Shown here piece after piece: positions 27,201 through 42,200 of a stretch of 64,000 nt of DNA (position 1 is the stretch's first letter; each line of letters opens with the position of its first letter). Both the position numbers and the translations under genes were made by a program. Source of the DNA: Prosopocoilus inquinatus (Eukaryota > Arthropoda > Insecta > Coleoptera > Lucanidae). A model generated the notes under the pieces. It was not told the DNA's origin. It made no database searches and saw only the letters and a program-made list of their open reading frames with translations. The DNA is taken from contig CM069870.1 in NCBI GenBank assembly GCA_036172665.1, positions 58,032,212 to 58,096,211 on the forward strand, given 5' to 3'.

Positions 27201-30200
27201 TTGAACGATGCCGATGTGTTGGGTAAGTGAGGCTTACCAGAAATTAGTAATTGTTGGGACAACCATCCAAAAAATCTCTAGCAAGAGTCTTAACCTTAAC
27301 GATAAAAGAAAAAAATGAAGAGGTTCTGGAAGAAGTTAAAAACAACGACGGGGAAGACATTAACAGTCTAAAGGATTTTAAATAACTTAAAAAAATAATG
27401 CTGCGGTCTTATTTAATAATACCCAACGACCACTAAAAACTTTCTTTTCGTCCCCCAAAAGACCACTAAAGTTCATCAACCTCCAACCAATTCCTACCGG
27501 TTCATCGATTCGTTTCAAATTCTCATCGATCACCGATTCGACCTCATTGGGAATCCCGTTTTGGGGTCCTCTTCGTCTCCTTTTTTGAAAGATGTGCTAG
27601 GAAGCTTACTTCCCAGAGGAAGTAAAAAACAATTTGCTACATTTTGAGGTTTCCTTCTCTTTTAATTAGATTCTACCTGCCTGTAGTTTTCAACCTATGA
27701 TATAAAGATTTGAAAGCCTTTTAATTTAGGTCCCTTCAGCAGAAAAGTAGTAGAATTTTTACCAATGGGATTTCTATTTTTCTTTTTTTTTTCAGATCAA
27801 CAGTGACCCCAACCTATTACCTAATGTGACACTAAACTTGCGCTGGAACGACACGAAGAGTGACAAGGTCATAGCCACCCGTGCAATGACCGATATGATC
27901 TGTGATGGTGTGTCCGTATTTTTTGGTCCGGAAGGGGAATGTTACGTCGAATCGATAGTTTCCGAATCCAGAAATATTCCCATGATCAGTTATGTAAGTG
28001 ACGCTTTTTAAGTTTGTTTTATCGAAAATCCATAGAGAATTTACATACATATAAGCATCCAAAAATAAATAGTGACTGACTACGTGGGCAAAAGTTTTTT
28101 GAACTCTTTAATCCATCATGTGTGCGAAATCAAAACAAGTTACAGGTCATAAATATGTAATATCTCGACCCACGTAAGTGTATTTAAAAAAATAATACAT
28201 TAAGAAGAATAAGAGGTATCATTGAGTAATGCTTTCTTTGTGAATTCCAGAAATGTTCAGATTATCGAACATCCAACGTTTCGACGTTTGCAAGAACTGA
28301 ACCACCGGACACACAAGTAAGTAAACATGTAGACTGTAAGTATCAAACATCATATTGTTCTATGTTGAACTGAAATTCATTATACATCATTTAGCAAGTT
28401 ATATATTGACAAACCTACGTATTCGACTTTGGTTACTTCTATATATAATACCGCCATAAAGATTAACAGGCAATTATCAACATCTGAGTGACCTTTAGCT
28501 ATTTTTAGAGCTATGATCTTATTACCTAAACACGCTACTACTTTTTTGAATTCGTTAGTATGCTGCGCGAATAAAAAAGTCTAATTGACGCTTTATTTAT
28601 AGAATACTTGTTTCGCATAAGCGACGGCCTCCGGCCGTGCCGGTTTTTAAAATAGTAACATTTTTTTCGATGCTTTTCAAATCCTGGTAGGTGAATTTTT
28701 ATTTTCGGTTCGGAACGTATATACGAACGTGCCACGGCAATTATTTTTAATCGTTTCCCCTCCTCGTAAGTTTATATAATTCACTTGGTATTCACTTTTT
28801 TTGATTATACCGTAAAAATCGCTTCAAGAAAAAAATATGTTGTTCTTTCTGGCCATTGATAGAAACTTTCAGGCATTATATTTTTACCAAGAAAATTGAA
28901 TACATTATTTTATACAACTATTTGCACTTATGTTTGTTTGATTTCGTTAAAGTGGGCGTCATTTCCCTTAATTTTAATATTTTGTGAATTCATTAACTCC
29001 GTAAATGCCGTAGGGAGCGTGCTCACAAAGTTCGCAAATTTAACTCAAAGTTAGGTCTACCAGTTTACAACTTTAAATCATTCGTAAATTCTGTACCTTG
29101 TAAGAACAAAAGCCAATCTCCAAAAATGTTAGATCTGAGATTTTTCGCATTGCTGATATTAAAAAATTGCCTCTCTGTTTTAAGTGAAAAGGCTAATAAT
29201 AATAATAATAGTTTATTTGCCCAACAGATAAAAATCCAATTACAGAGTAAACTTAAAAAAAAATAAGTATGTAAATACAAGTATAAGTACAAAATTAAAC
29301 TTGTAATGCTAAATTACAAAATTACTAAACAAAAGAAAACGGAAATAATGAAATTAATTTGAATTTAGTACATTATAAAATATATCATCATAAATCTCCT
29401 CAGCTGCACCACACATATAATACGTGGGCTGCTGGAAAATTTTCTGGAATCTAGTAGGTCTAGAATTGTTAGAGTTTATCAACTGTCATATTTGAAAAAA
29501 AATACGTTTTTCGCCTATAATTCTATTGACAGTTCCTATCTAAGTGAACTAGTTTTGTTTGTACAGCATTTGAGAAAAAGTAATTTTTTGTAAACATGGA
29601 AAGACCGCGTGAACATTTTCGTGCCATGATTTTTTACGATTTCAAATATGGTCTAACGCCAAAACAATGCCTCGATCGGCTTCATTTGGCTTTTGGAGAT
29701 GAAGCACCATCAAAGAGCAGTGTTTATAATTGGTTTGCCGAATTCCAGCGTGGATGTACCTCTCTCAGTGACGAATTTCGTGAAAGTCGTCCATCAACAT
29801 CTATTGTTGCCACTAATGTAGAAGCTGTGCGTGAAATGTTTGAGCGAGATCGACATGTGAAGTACCGTGAGATTCAAGCATCCTTACGCATTGACATGAA
29901 AGCAATACACCAGATTTTGCACGATCATTTGAACGTACGAAAGCTTTGCAGTCGTTGGATCCTACACAATTTAACAGAAGCGCAAAAGCAGGATCGTGTC
30001 AAATGGTGCGAAGAAATGCTCAAGAAATTCAATGGAGGTCGTTCAAATTTAGCTTATAACATCGTTACTGGTGACGAAACGTGGATCTATTCGTACGAGC
30101 CAGAAAGTAAACAACAATCTACCGTTTGGGTATTTAAAATGAACCAAAACCAACAAAAGTTCTCCGTTCACACAGTGCTTCGAAGCAAATGATTGCTTGT

Positions 30201-33200
30201 TTCTTTGGTTTAACTGGACATGTAGCAACCGTGGCTTTAGAGGATCGAAAAACCGTGAATGCTGATTGGTATACTACAATTTGTTTGCCGGAAGTCATCG
30301 ATCAAATAAGAAGAAACAATCAAAATCGACGAATTATTCTCTATCATGACAGCGCCAGCTCTCACTCAGCTAGTCAAACAGTTGATTTTTTGTCTAACAA
30401 AAATGTTGAATTAATGACTCATTGTCCATATTCACCTGATTTATGACCTAATGATTTCTTTTTGTTCCCAAATATCAAAAATAAAATGCGTGGTGAGCGA
30501 TTTTCGTCGGCTGAAGCTGCGGTTGAAACATTCCGGACACTGGTTTCTGAGGTACCATCTTTAGAGTGGAAAACGTGCTTTTGAAACTGGTTCGAACGTA
30601 TGCAAAAGTGTATTGACGTCAAAGGCAAATACTTCGAAAAACAATGATACCGTTTACCAAATTTCATATGCGTTTTTTCATACCGTTTCCAGAAACTTTT
30701 CCAGCAGCCCACGTATTGTTATGACTTCGCAGCAAATAATAATCGTCACTAGATTTCAAAAACTTTAATTAAACACTGGCTTAATACAGTTCAAATTACA
30801 CGAACAATAATGCACAACACTTATTTTAATAAAGCACACTTCAATATTTCACCGTATATGACGCCCAAGGTGCTCGCATTATCGCTCGCTAAATGTGGAC
30901 TGTTCAAATTGCGCACCGTCCTCCTTTAAATACCCAACGCCGCCGTTACTAGAAATGCTTGGAACGCCATCGAACTATCACGAACTCGCTGGTACATTCC
31001 GGACAGGTGGCTGACTTTCTCCAGAACACTGGTAAAAATCATTCCATCAATCCGAGAAAACGACGGTAGACCAACAGATTGCGCCGCTTGTTGGAATATA
31101 AAATTTACTAGCAACCGCCTGTAGCAGCACACAACTAATTATTTGAATAAGGTAGTGACGTATTTTTGTAAGTACCAAAGTTCTAGTTAGAGTCCTTCTA
31201 CCTATCTGAAGCATAAACCGTCCTTTATGGAGATTATAAAAGGATTTTCGTATTATCAGGTGATCTGATGTAATATGTAAATTAGATAGACGGCTTCGAA
31301 AGTAAGGTCGATACTAGAAATAACAATAATAATTGAATGGTATCCAAAATTTTATAAATCTTAACTGATTACTAAAAAAGATTTAATACGATCTGAGTTC
31401 CTTTAGGTTCCATTTATGAGAACATGTCACTTTATAGTGCTACCAACAAAAATGTCATTCTACCTCTGAACAGTGTTGCCAATTTGTGAGTAATTCCCGT
31501 AGGAAGATGATGTTTAAGTTAGGAAGGTCTACTTTGGTCAAAATTTTATTCTTACAAAGGGATTTAGTTTTGGTGAGTTCTGAATGGAAATTGCATGGAA
31601 AACTGTGGCGAAAAGGAACTCGGAATCAACATTTTAGAGATTCGTTCTTATTTTTCTAAGGTACATAATTGCCAGATTTTTCAAAACTAAAATTTTTCGT
31701 TTTTAAAATTTACAGATTTTACACAATTTTTTTCTTGATTTTTATAGTTCGAAAAGTTTTGAGAAAAATGCCGCATCTGCTGGGGTGCGTTCATAAATTC
31801 AATTTCAAACTAGACACATCTCACCCTTGAAGCTTTCTAAAATCGGAAGGGTGTAGCGCTCGGTGTGCGCTCCCAACGATCAGGAGCAAGGTGAATTTCG
31901 CCCGATATGCGCAATATGTAAAATCATAGGTGCATGATAGATGTGAGGCGAAACAAATTAAATACGTTATAAAATAAAATATATTTATTCTCCCTACTGA
32001 ATGTAATTAATTTTTTTAAAGGATTTTGATATGATTTGTCTTTGGAACCAACAAAATTAAATATAGAACAAGGTTTGATATCAATAAGATTTAAATATTA
32101 AACGATGTCTGTATCTACAATACTCAGATTCATGTAGTAATAGTAACAAAAGTAGTAATAAAAAATTGTGCCATTCGGAGGACGTTCAGAATTTTACCAC
32201 GCACTCGCAACGCTCTGGGCGATTCAGCCGTCATTACCCTCGGGGTAACGCTCTACCCTACACTCTCCATTTTTGAACGCACTCCCGTGTTTAAGCATTT
32301 TATCCGTAACAAATATTCGAAATAATAAAGGCGCAAACATTCGAAAAATACATACATAATTTTTAACATTTTTTTTTTGTACAAAATTTTCCAATAAAGC
32401 ATCAAAAACTTTTGGTGTGCTTGGATAGAGAAATCAATAACAGCATTCAACGTCTCACTATCGATAGTGAAACGTTGAGTGCTTTTCCAATTATAAATCT
32501 GTCCGATTAGTTTTAAAAACCATTTACTTACATTTCTCATCGGACAAGAGTCGACTTCAATTATTAAAAAAATAATGTCCATGACATCCTTATTCGAAAA
32601 CAAAAGACTATTCTCGATTTCTGAGGCTTAGTGTATATCACCAATCCATCTTTCCTTATTTTGAGAGTTTTCTAATTTTGTGAGTAATCGATCCATTAAA
32701 ATTAACGCCCCTTTTTGATTTTTACTTCAAAATAATTATCTCAACTAATCAGTTTTCTTAGCATTGCTATTTATAAAACTGAAAATAAATAAATAAATGA
32801 AATAAATAATTTTTAGAAAAACTGAAAATAAGCACAACCCTCCTTGTTCTCATAAACCCAAACCTCCTAGGAGACCCAGAAAATTTTATTCCAGCAAGTC
32901 ATTCGTGCCCATATTCAGCCAGAATTTCTAGTATCTATAGTAGTCTCCTCTTAAAAGAACGTACAGTACAATCTCGCTAGTCTGGACAAATACAGTTTTC
33001 TTCCGCGCCGGATTTGCAAGGTTTCATAATTGGCGACGTAATCATATAAACACAGTTTATTGGATAATAAAAGGAGATCCACGTGTTTAACACACATTAT
33101 TTATAAAAAAAGGATATTTTAATGCGGAAAATGTGTATATAATAGTAGACTGAACTAAACACATTTTTTATTGTTCTTTTATTACAAAAAAAAAATAATA

Positions 33201-36200
33201 ATTTTGGACGGTCTTTTAGGAGTAATAAGTTTTTAATATTGAGATAGGGGTGGGTTTTGAACGATTTAAACTAAGAGCGCCAGGGAACAATTCCCAGCAG
33301 AGTGTGAAGGTATTCCTGAACCTCATTCACGTGCGTTCAGCATATGGAGTAGGCAATAAAACAACACGATCGTCGGTGAAATATTTATTTTCAGTTAATA
33401 CACTTAGTGAAACCTTTCAGCGCATCTGACTCTTTAATTATTATGTTACCTTCGTTTGCGCGGCATGGTTTATAAGAAGAAAACCATCTTATAAGTTGGT
33501 CGCAGCCGCAGCGGGCAATATCTACGATTAACTAACCAAATATGCTTTCCCAACAACCTCAAACCTTGAGTCATTGCTTGTCTATTAAATCAGCCTAAAT
33601 ATTTTCATTTTTACCAAACCCCTTCTCTGTAAGCATTCTTTAGTTAAACCATTTTCAAATCATTGTTTTGTCTGGTTCACTCTATAGTAGCCAAGGACCA
33701 AGGTTACCTATAATTATATGCGGTAACTCCATTATATAATTATAATTATGTAATGGAGTTACCTGATATTGTATTGAATTTCGAGAGAGTTGTCCGTACT
33801 TTAGAAGTAAAAATAGTGTCCGAAATATACCGGATGTTTGTGAAATAACTGCAGAAATTTAAACCTCTAAACAGCACCATAAATGGGAACGATTGAACTT
33901 ACATGTCCTTAACAAAAGTTTTTGTCATTTTGAGAAAATCGCAATTGAAAAAATAATCGTACGTCTATGTTTTTGAGGTAGGTCAAGAATAGAAAATTTT
34001 ATTGGAACAAAAAACACCAATCTAGCAGTGACCTTTGTCGAAGTCGAGAGGCTAGTAAAAGCGTTGCTTCTAACGTCGCAAAAAGTCGTATTACAGTTGA
34101 GCGAAAGAATTTGCATCATTTTTTATGATTTTGACAAACAATTTATTGCTCCATATTCTTTGGGACCGACGGTTTAGTTTGTGAAAAGTGATTGAACGAG
34201 TTAAAGCTAAATATGATTACTACCTACTATCTGTATTGTATTATTACCTATTGAAATGCCGCAATTCACGAACGAACGAACGGCCAGAGAACGGCATTTC
34301 GGAGGAGTGTAATCATAATGCCGTCGACAGTATTTGCGTTAATCCTGACATGCATACGAACACAAGAATCACTTTTTCACCGAACTCGTTTGTGTGTTGT
34401 TAATGGCCGACGCCACGTCGAACAATTGTTGTTAAACATTTCTAAATGTCTAATAGTGAACGTTTGTTTGAATGTGATCCTCCACACAGATGATATTCGG
34501 TGAGTGTGTCTTACGTATTAGTCATTCCCGTGATGTTTACTGTCTACGATCAGAGAAGCAAGTTCCGTAAGTTTTTTTTTTGTTATTTGACGAGCGTCTA
34601 ATAAGGGATGGATAAAGAATTTTTTTCTTGTTTTATGATTTTTTTTGTATTTCTTTCGTGTTATTGCACTTGTTTTGTAAACACCCTGTGTGTTCGTGTT
34701 ATTGCACTTGTTTTGTAAACACCCTGTGTAGAGAATCGTGGCCGGATCAGAATGTGTCCGAATTAGCGAGACTCTACTGTATTGACTATTAATACGAACA
34801 GATAATGCAAAAATATTTGTCCAGTAAATTATTAAAATAACTCTATTACAGTAGTGTTAATTATTGAATTTGTTTAACCCACTTTAAGTTGTTTTCAGAG
34901 AAAATATTTCTAAACTTCTGATTTCCTCACAAGTGAAACTGAAAGCGGCAGAGCCTTTAAGCTTTTCATGACGTTCTGTAAAGATTCTGCATTGTCTCCT
35001 CGGCCAACCTTGCTCTCTCCGAGCACAATTCCGATGGACGATAAAACGATAGTATTTTATAACGGCACAGATTATTATGCTTGTTGACATCAAGTAAAAT
35101 ATAAATCACTGATACGCGAGTTCTTAGAATCCCAAGAGATATCAGACGTACTTCGACCTGCAGCTAAAGATTTTATTCGTTTTACGAGAATTTCTTGTGA
35201 CTGTCTAGAATCAGGTCTGATTTCATTAGAACAAAATAAAAGGAACATTTTATAGTTAGCTCTGGCTGATCATACGGGTGGAATATCGCGATTCTTATTT
35301 CATTTTTACGACGGAATTTTACTTTATAAAATTTATCCAGTTCATAAAGCCGCAAATATTGTAAATAATTCTTAAAGGGACTCCAAGTATAGACGACAGA
35401 ATACTCATCTTCGTTCTTTAAGAGACGGACCAGGGTGCTAACATTAACAAATATGTAGGTCTCCCTTTATACATATTTTTTTTTTCATTGAAACGAATTA
35501 GATAGACTAAATAATTTATAGTAAGCCGCTTCAGCATTTATCGTGGCATCGATCATTTGCATTGCAAATGCAGAGCCAGAAACGAATAAGAACTGAAGAA
35601 GTAGGCCAGTAAAATTATTTAGAACTCTAGTAAAGACATTTTCGTGAATGTGGTAATAGCTATTACCTTCAGCGTGCTTGTAGTTGACGTTTCAATTAAT
35701 ACAGGTTTGATTTGTAACCGCAAACCAAACATTGCGAATCCTAGGCTTACCTCTGTAATTATAGAAATGAGAAGCTCTGCGTTTGCATATCGTACAGCAA
35801 ACACATTTCTTTGTACACTATACAGATAAAACCACGCCAAGTAGGCACACGATTTAAATCGGCATGCACCGGCAAATGTAATCAAGTGGGGATGCGGAGG
35901 ATATGCGGCAGTCGCTTGTATGCTAACGTGTAGGATGTTACATATCGTCGGCTGTACAAGCAAATCTCGTAACTCCAAAACGTCGAAGTTTACAGGAGAG
36001 ATGAAAAACTTTTTCAAAGCAATATCCTGTTACAATTAATAGCAAAATAATTATATGTTTGATATTTGTCGATTATATAAATTCTTAACAAACAGAAATA
36101 TGTAAATTTTCTTTTAAGATTATTGTTTTTAAAGAGGTTTTCGTCCCTTCTGTAAAAATTTGACATTTCGGAGTTACGCGATTTGCTTGTCGACGATATA

Positions 36201-39200
36201 TTTCTGCAATATTTCTCTTGTTGTTCTCGGTGTCGTTATGGCGGTTTGTCTTTTATATCCACAATTCAAACTCACACTCTGTTCATTTTATATTCATTAT
36301 AATTCTATTAAGTTGTTATTAAGTGATTCGAAATACACTCGTAATTTTGACTAAACCCATTTATAGGATAACTCACCAAGATTATTTGTATTACATCAAT
36401 ATGCATCAAAGTCCTGAATATTTTCATTACCTAATATCTTTCTACGCAAAGTAAATTTACGTATCAGATTACAAAGAAATGAGATTTTCGTTTCATAGGA
36501 AACGGCATGCAACTGTAAGATTGGGCTGCCTCGTTAGCACTCAGTTGTGCCTATGTAATGTGGCGGGATCTGTGTAAATACCCTTCGAACTTTTTCCATC
36601 AGTGAATGGAATCGGGCTTCTTAAAACAAAGCGAATTGTATCTTTCTTTTTTTGATAGGTAACCAAATCCATTTTATCCCTGTTAAAATATTACCAATGG
36701 AGGAAATTCACAATCGTGTACGAGGAACCTTGGGAAACTGTCGCAAAGTCTCTTTCAGCGCAAGCCAAACGAAACAACATGACCGTGAACGACGAAAGAT
36801 TAGCTCAAGATAAACATTTGTGCTGCGTTAAAAGTCTAGATTGTTGTCAGAGCGGCTACTGGTACCAATTTATACAGGAAACGAAGAAGAGAACCCGAAG
36901 TAAGTATTAAAATGTTGCTCACAAAGGCAGTTCTTTAAAATCTGTTTGAAACCAGGCAGCTTACAAACACAAGTTAAAGAATTGCCAGTTCATGTTTCAT
37001 CCATTTACGTATAATTCTTACCATGTAAACAGTGCGCATTTTATTGCAGTTTACGTGTTTTTGGGCACGACGAATTCACTCATAGATCTCATGGACACCA
37101 TGCAAACGGCTCAATTATTTGATAAAGGGGAATACGTAGTGATCACAGTAGGTTTGGATACGTACTCGGCCAAAGAAGCCCCCAATTATTTATGGAGTAA
37201 ACGGAATTCATCTTTCAAACGCGCCATGAAATAACGCCTTTGCTTTTAGAACCGGAAATTTATAATAAGTACTCGTCGTGTCTCGAATTTCAAAAAGACT
37301 TCGTCATCAGGGGAAAGTCCCTGTTCGTCGTGGTTCCCAAAGAGCCGGAAAAACGCTTCTTGGATTTCGTCGAGAAAGTTAGGGAGTATAACAACAAGGA
37401 ACCTTTTAATTATGATGTACCTTTGGTTTTGAGACCTTACCAAAAGGTAAAAAACCCTTTTTTTCTAATGACCCCCCATCAATTGATTTTTATTTTAGTA
37501 TGTCACCATTTACGCCGCTTATTTATATGACGCCGTGTTTTTGTACGCTCGAGCACTGCACAATTTGATATACAACACAACGCAAATAGTAAACGAAGAT
37601 CTCATATATGAAATTGCCAGCAACGGAACTAGGATCATCGAGAAAATCATCGAGTCTAGACAGTATAAGAGTAAGTGCTTTAGTTTGATGACCAAATATT
37701 TTTTTTTTCTAATTTATGGTGTGTGTAGGTATAACCGGAGCGGATATGGTCATAGACGCAAACGGTGATTCGGAAGGTAACTTTTCCGTCTTGGCCCTTT
37801 CGAAAGTTGACCCCAGCCAAAGCCTAGTGCACAAAAACTTCAGCTGCGATTACCAAATGAGACCGGTCGGACAGTTTCGGAGGAATCTGGAGTCGCCGAA
37901 GGATTTGCCAGTGAGTGAGTTTGCACAATTTTTTATGTTTGTAGAATTAGTGTCATGTATATCTATTTTTTTTATTGATTTTTGTTCTCATTTTATTTTA
38001 AGTTAACACGATTAAAAGAAGAACGATTTGTTTAAAGTAAATTAGGTCTTTTGATTTTTTTGTTTGAATGTTATGATTGCAGAACGGAACTTGGTACATG
38101 TAACGGTGGAAGGGAGGAGTAGGAGCGGGCGGTCGCGCCTACCTGCGTTGATTTAAATCACAGTCCTACTACATTCAAATCAACGCAGGACGACAAGGCG
38201 CGACCGCCCGTTCCTACTCCTCCCGTCCACCGGTACATGCACCAAGTTCCATTCTGTAGTTATGATATACTCTGTTGACACCTAGCGAAATCCGTTACAG
38301 ATAGGTACATTAAGGGAAACCTCAACCTACCTACTCTGTTCAATCGGTTAGTTTTTTTTTTAAGATTACCGAAGACTTAAAAAAGTTGGGAAAATGAGCC
38401 AGTTGTCACAGGGACGTATTAAGAATCGATGTTTTTGCCGTATCTGTAATTATTTTATTTAAAACTTCATATTAGAGTATACAAGTTATGACACTGCTTG
38501 TAGTTCATTCGACTTTAAAAGTGATCGACGTTTTCCTTTCTTCCTTCTATCCAGGTGTACCACGTTAACAGATCCATCGAGTGGGTGAATGGTAACGCCC
38601 CAAATGACGAACCGAGCTGCGGTTTCGACAATGAGATGTGTAAAAAGAGTGATAGTCACCTCAACAGCATCATCGCGGCCGGAATCCTAGCGATAATGCT
38701 GTTTTGCGCCGGGGTAATCACCATGAGCATTTACAGAAAGTGGAAAATAGAGCAGGAGATTGAAGGGTTGCTTTGGAAAATCGATAGAAGTGAAATCCTT
38801 GGTTATTTTGAGCGTGATGTTATTGCTTCGCCTAGTCGAGTAAGTCAAAATCTTTAAATCACAAGGCGCAGTTCATTGAATGGGTTTGGACGATTGAGAA
38901 AATTCATTTGTTAACTCTTTTTAGCTTAGTTTAGTAAGTGCCAGTGTAACCTCGTATGAATCACGTGGGGGAGCACAGGTGTTTGCCACTACGGCCCAAT
39001 ATCGTGGAGTGGTGGTGCGCATTAAAGAATTAACGTTTTCCCGCAAGAAGGACATCTCTCGCGATGTTATGAAGGAGATGAGATTGTTGAGGGAGTTGAG
39101 ACACGACAACATTAATTCTTTCATCGGCGCGTGCGTTGAGCCAATATCAATTCTACTAGTCACTGATTACTGTGCCAAAGGCAGTTTATATGTACGTAAG

Positions 39201-42200
39201 TTTAATTTTTCTCAATCCCCAAATCACCGTTCGCCTTTTTCCCCAGGATATTATAGAGAATGAAGATATAAAGTTGGACAGAATGTTCATTGCGTCTCTT
39301 GTTCATGATCTCATTAAGGTAACTATACCAAAGAAGTTTTGGGGCAGAAAATTAAAAGTATTTGGGTTTTTCAGGGCATGTTATATTTACACAATTCTAT
39401 GTTGGGAGTTCATGGAAATTTAAAGTCATCCAACTGCGTGGTGACGAGCCGTTGGGTTCTGCAAGTTTCGGATTTCGGGTTGGCGGAAATGCACCACTGC
39501 GCGGAGAACGACAGCATCGGAGAACATCAGTATTATAGAAGTACGTGTGCAATTAGTGTTAGTCAAAAAACATTTTCAAAGTTTTATTTGCAGGTTTATT
39601 TTGGAAAGCGCCTGAACTTCTCAGAAATCCGACGCAGTATATACGGGGTACCCAAAAGGGCGACGTCTACGCGTTTGCCATCATCCTGTACGAAATCATA
39701 GGACGCAAGGGACCTTTCGGTACCACAGGATACGAACCAAAAGGTAAATATCTTGAATGTCTTCCATCAGCATTGAGACTTTCCGGCTTGTTTTCTTTCA
39801 ATTTCTCATACAATTGTGTTTTATTTTTATTTTCGAGGTACGTAGATCTTAAGTTCAAAATTACATCTCACTGAAGAATATAGCACTTACAGATCAAGGT
39901 ATATCAAGAGAGTGACTTTCACTAACAGCAAAACCATGTCGTTCGTCATTTTGGCCCAAACCTTAACTTTCTTTCACATGCGTTTTCGGCTTTAATCATT
40001 GTATTAACAAAGTGGTGCTTGAATGCTATTTCAAAATTTGTTTACGGGTGTGTCACTTCCAGAAATAATTGAATTAGTGAAGCGTTATCCACTGGAAGGT
40101 GAAGAACCGTTTCGTCCTAACGTGGAACTCTTGTTCGATTCGGAGAATGGCTGTGAAGAATACGTGTCTCAGTGTATGAAAGACTGTTGGGCGGAAAATC
40201 CGGAATTCCGACCGGATTTCGCTGCTATACGTCGTCGGCTCAAAAACATGAAAGACGGAAAGTAGGTTGCCTCAAAATGTCCAAAAGCCGAGCCGGAATT
40301 AAACCCTATTATTTACAGACACAGGAACATAATGGACCAAATGATGGACATGATGGTGAAATACGCGAATAATTTAGAAGATTTAGTTGCAGAAAGGACC
40401 AGACTCTTATACGAAGAGAAACTCAAAACGGAAGATTTGTTACATCGCATGTTACCAAAGTAAGAATGTTACCACATAATCTTTCGTTACCAAATAAATG
40501 ACTTCTCTTTTTCTTTTGTTTTAGGCCAGTTGCAGAAAGATTAACGAAAGGTTACGGCATCGAACCTGAATGGTTTGATTTGGTAACCATTTACTTCAGT
40601 GATATCGTAGGTTTTACCGCAATGTCAGCAGAAAGTACGCCGCTTCAGGTAGGCCTTTACATTCACCTCGTTATTTCTTGGGCACATTTTCCATATTTTA
40701 GGTCGTCAATTTTCTGAATGATCTCTACACAGTATTTGACCGGATTATTAAAGGATACGATGTTTACAAAGTTGAAACGATTGGCGATGCTTATATGGTG
40801 GTAAGTATGCGTGCAATTATGGTTACTGTCAATTGTTCAACGTGGATTTGCTAAGGTTTCTGGATTACCTTTGAGGAACAGTGATAGACATGCGGGTGAA
40901 ATTGCTTCGATGGCATTGGAGTTATTGTCTGCCGTCAAAAATCATCACATATCACATAGACCTAAGGAAACCTTAAAACTTAGAATAGGTATACACACAG
41001 GTAAGACGTGATGAAATTCTCAACCGAATTCCATTGTGAAATCGAGTTTTTTTTTGACTAGGACCAGTAGTAGCGGGCGTTGTAGGCCTAACCATGCCCA
41101 GATACTGTCTTTTCGGAGATACCGTCAACACGGCGTCAAGGATGGAAAGCAATGGTGAACCATTAAAAATACATATCAGTCTGCAGTGTAAGGAAGCTCT
41201 GGAAAAGCTGGGTGGGTACATTATAGAAGAACGGGGTTTGGTGTATATGAAGGGTAAAGGAGAAGTACGAACTTTCTGGTTAACCGGGGCTACCGAATTT
41301 GCCATACAGAAGAGAGAAGTCGACTTGGCTGAGCTGCCGCCATTGTTCTGCAGGCCTAGAAGAAGCCCAAAACTTAATAATGATTCGAGGCAGGCCTCGT
41401 TTTGTGCTGGTATGGGTGGATTCGGAGGGATGATTAGTAGAAGGCATTCAAGTGTTCCACGTGGTAAGTTAGAATTTGCTTCTTATCGTCAAATTTTGGA
41501 ATTTAACCTATCTAATTAAAAATCGTAACCAAAAATCAGTCTATTTTCAACTCCTTGTTGTTTCTCTTTGATCTAATCACAATTCTTTTTATGTACGAGA
41601 GTTGCATTCTTTTAGGTACGAGTGTTGAAGTCGATAGCACATCGACTCTCCAAAATTCCAGTCCAGTTCCAAATCGACACATCCTCAACAAATTCAACCG
41701 GCACATCCTTCAAGTCCCCGACGCTGGATCAAAGCTCACGGTCAGTTCAACTTTCGGAAGTCAAGTGATAGAGCCTAACGAGCAAGATAACAGGCGAGGC
41801 TTGCGTTCACGTCGCGTTCTCTCCAGCATAGCTTCGAGCTGTGACGAGCCAAATAAGAGCCTTGGTATTCTCAACAAGGTCAGAGAATCGAAATCGCTGG
41901 ATTTGCTCCCAATTCCCAAGGCGAAACAGTTGGAAATCGCAAGCAAATTCCTCACAGGCCCAAAGCGTAGCACCCGATCCCTGGAGAACTGCGAGAAATG
42001 CGGCGATATCCAAATCATCGCTATTCCTGATAACAAATTGATCAACAACAATTTCCCCAACGGCAACATCGTGAACATATCGCAAGAGGATAACTCCAAC
42101 TTGCTCGAGGATGTTCGCGTGCCTCTCCTAAACGCCAGCCCGAATCCGTCGATGGTGCACAGGAAACGTTTTGGCAGTACCACCAGTGACAGTAATGAGG

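Noticed and set aside
35619..36017. 132-codon minus-strand open frame in intron 3
   Set aside because: No recognisable domain; lies in repeat-rich intron without supporting signals.
37197..37249. Stop codon in the Gyc76C ectodomain suggesting a pseudogene
   Set aside because: It lies in a 53-bp GT-AG intron, similar in size to several neighbouring introns, and splicing restores the phase.
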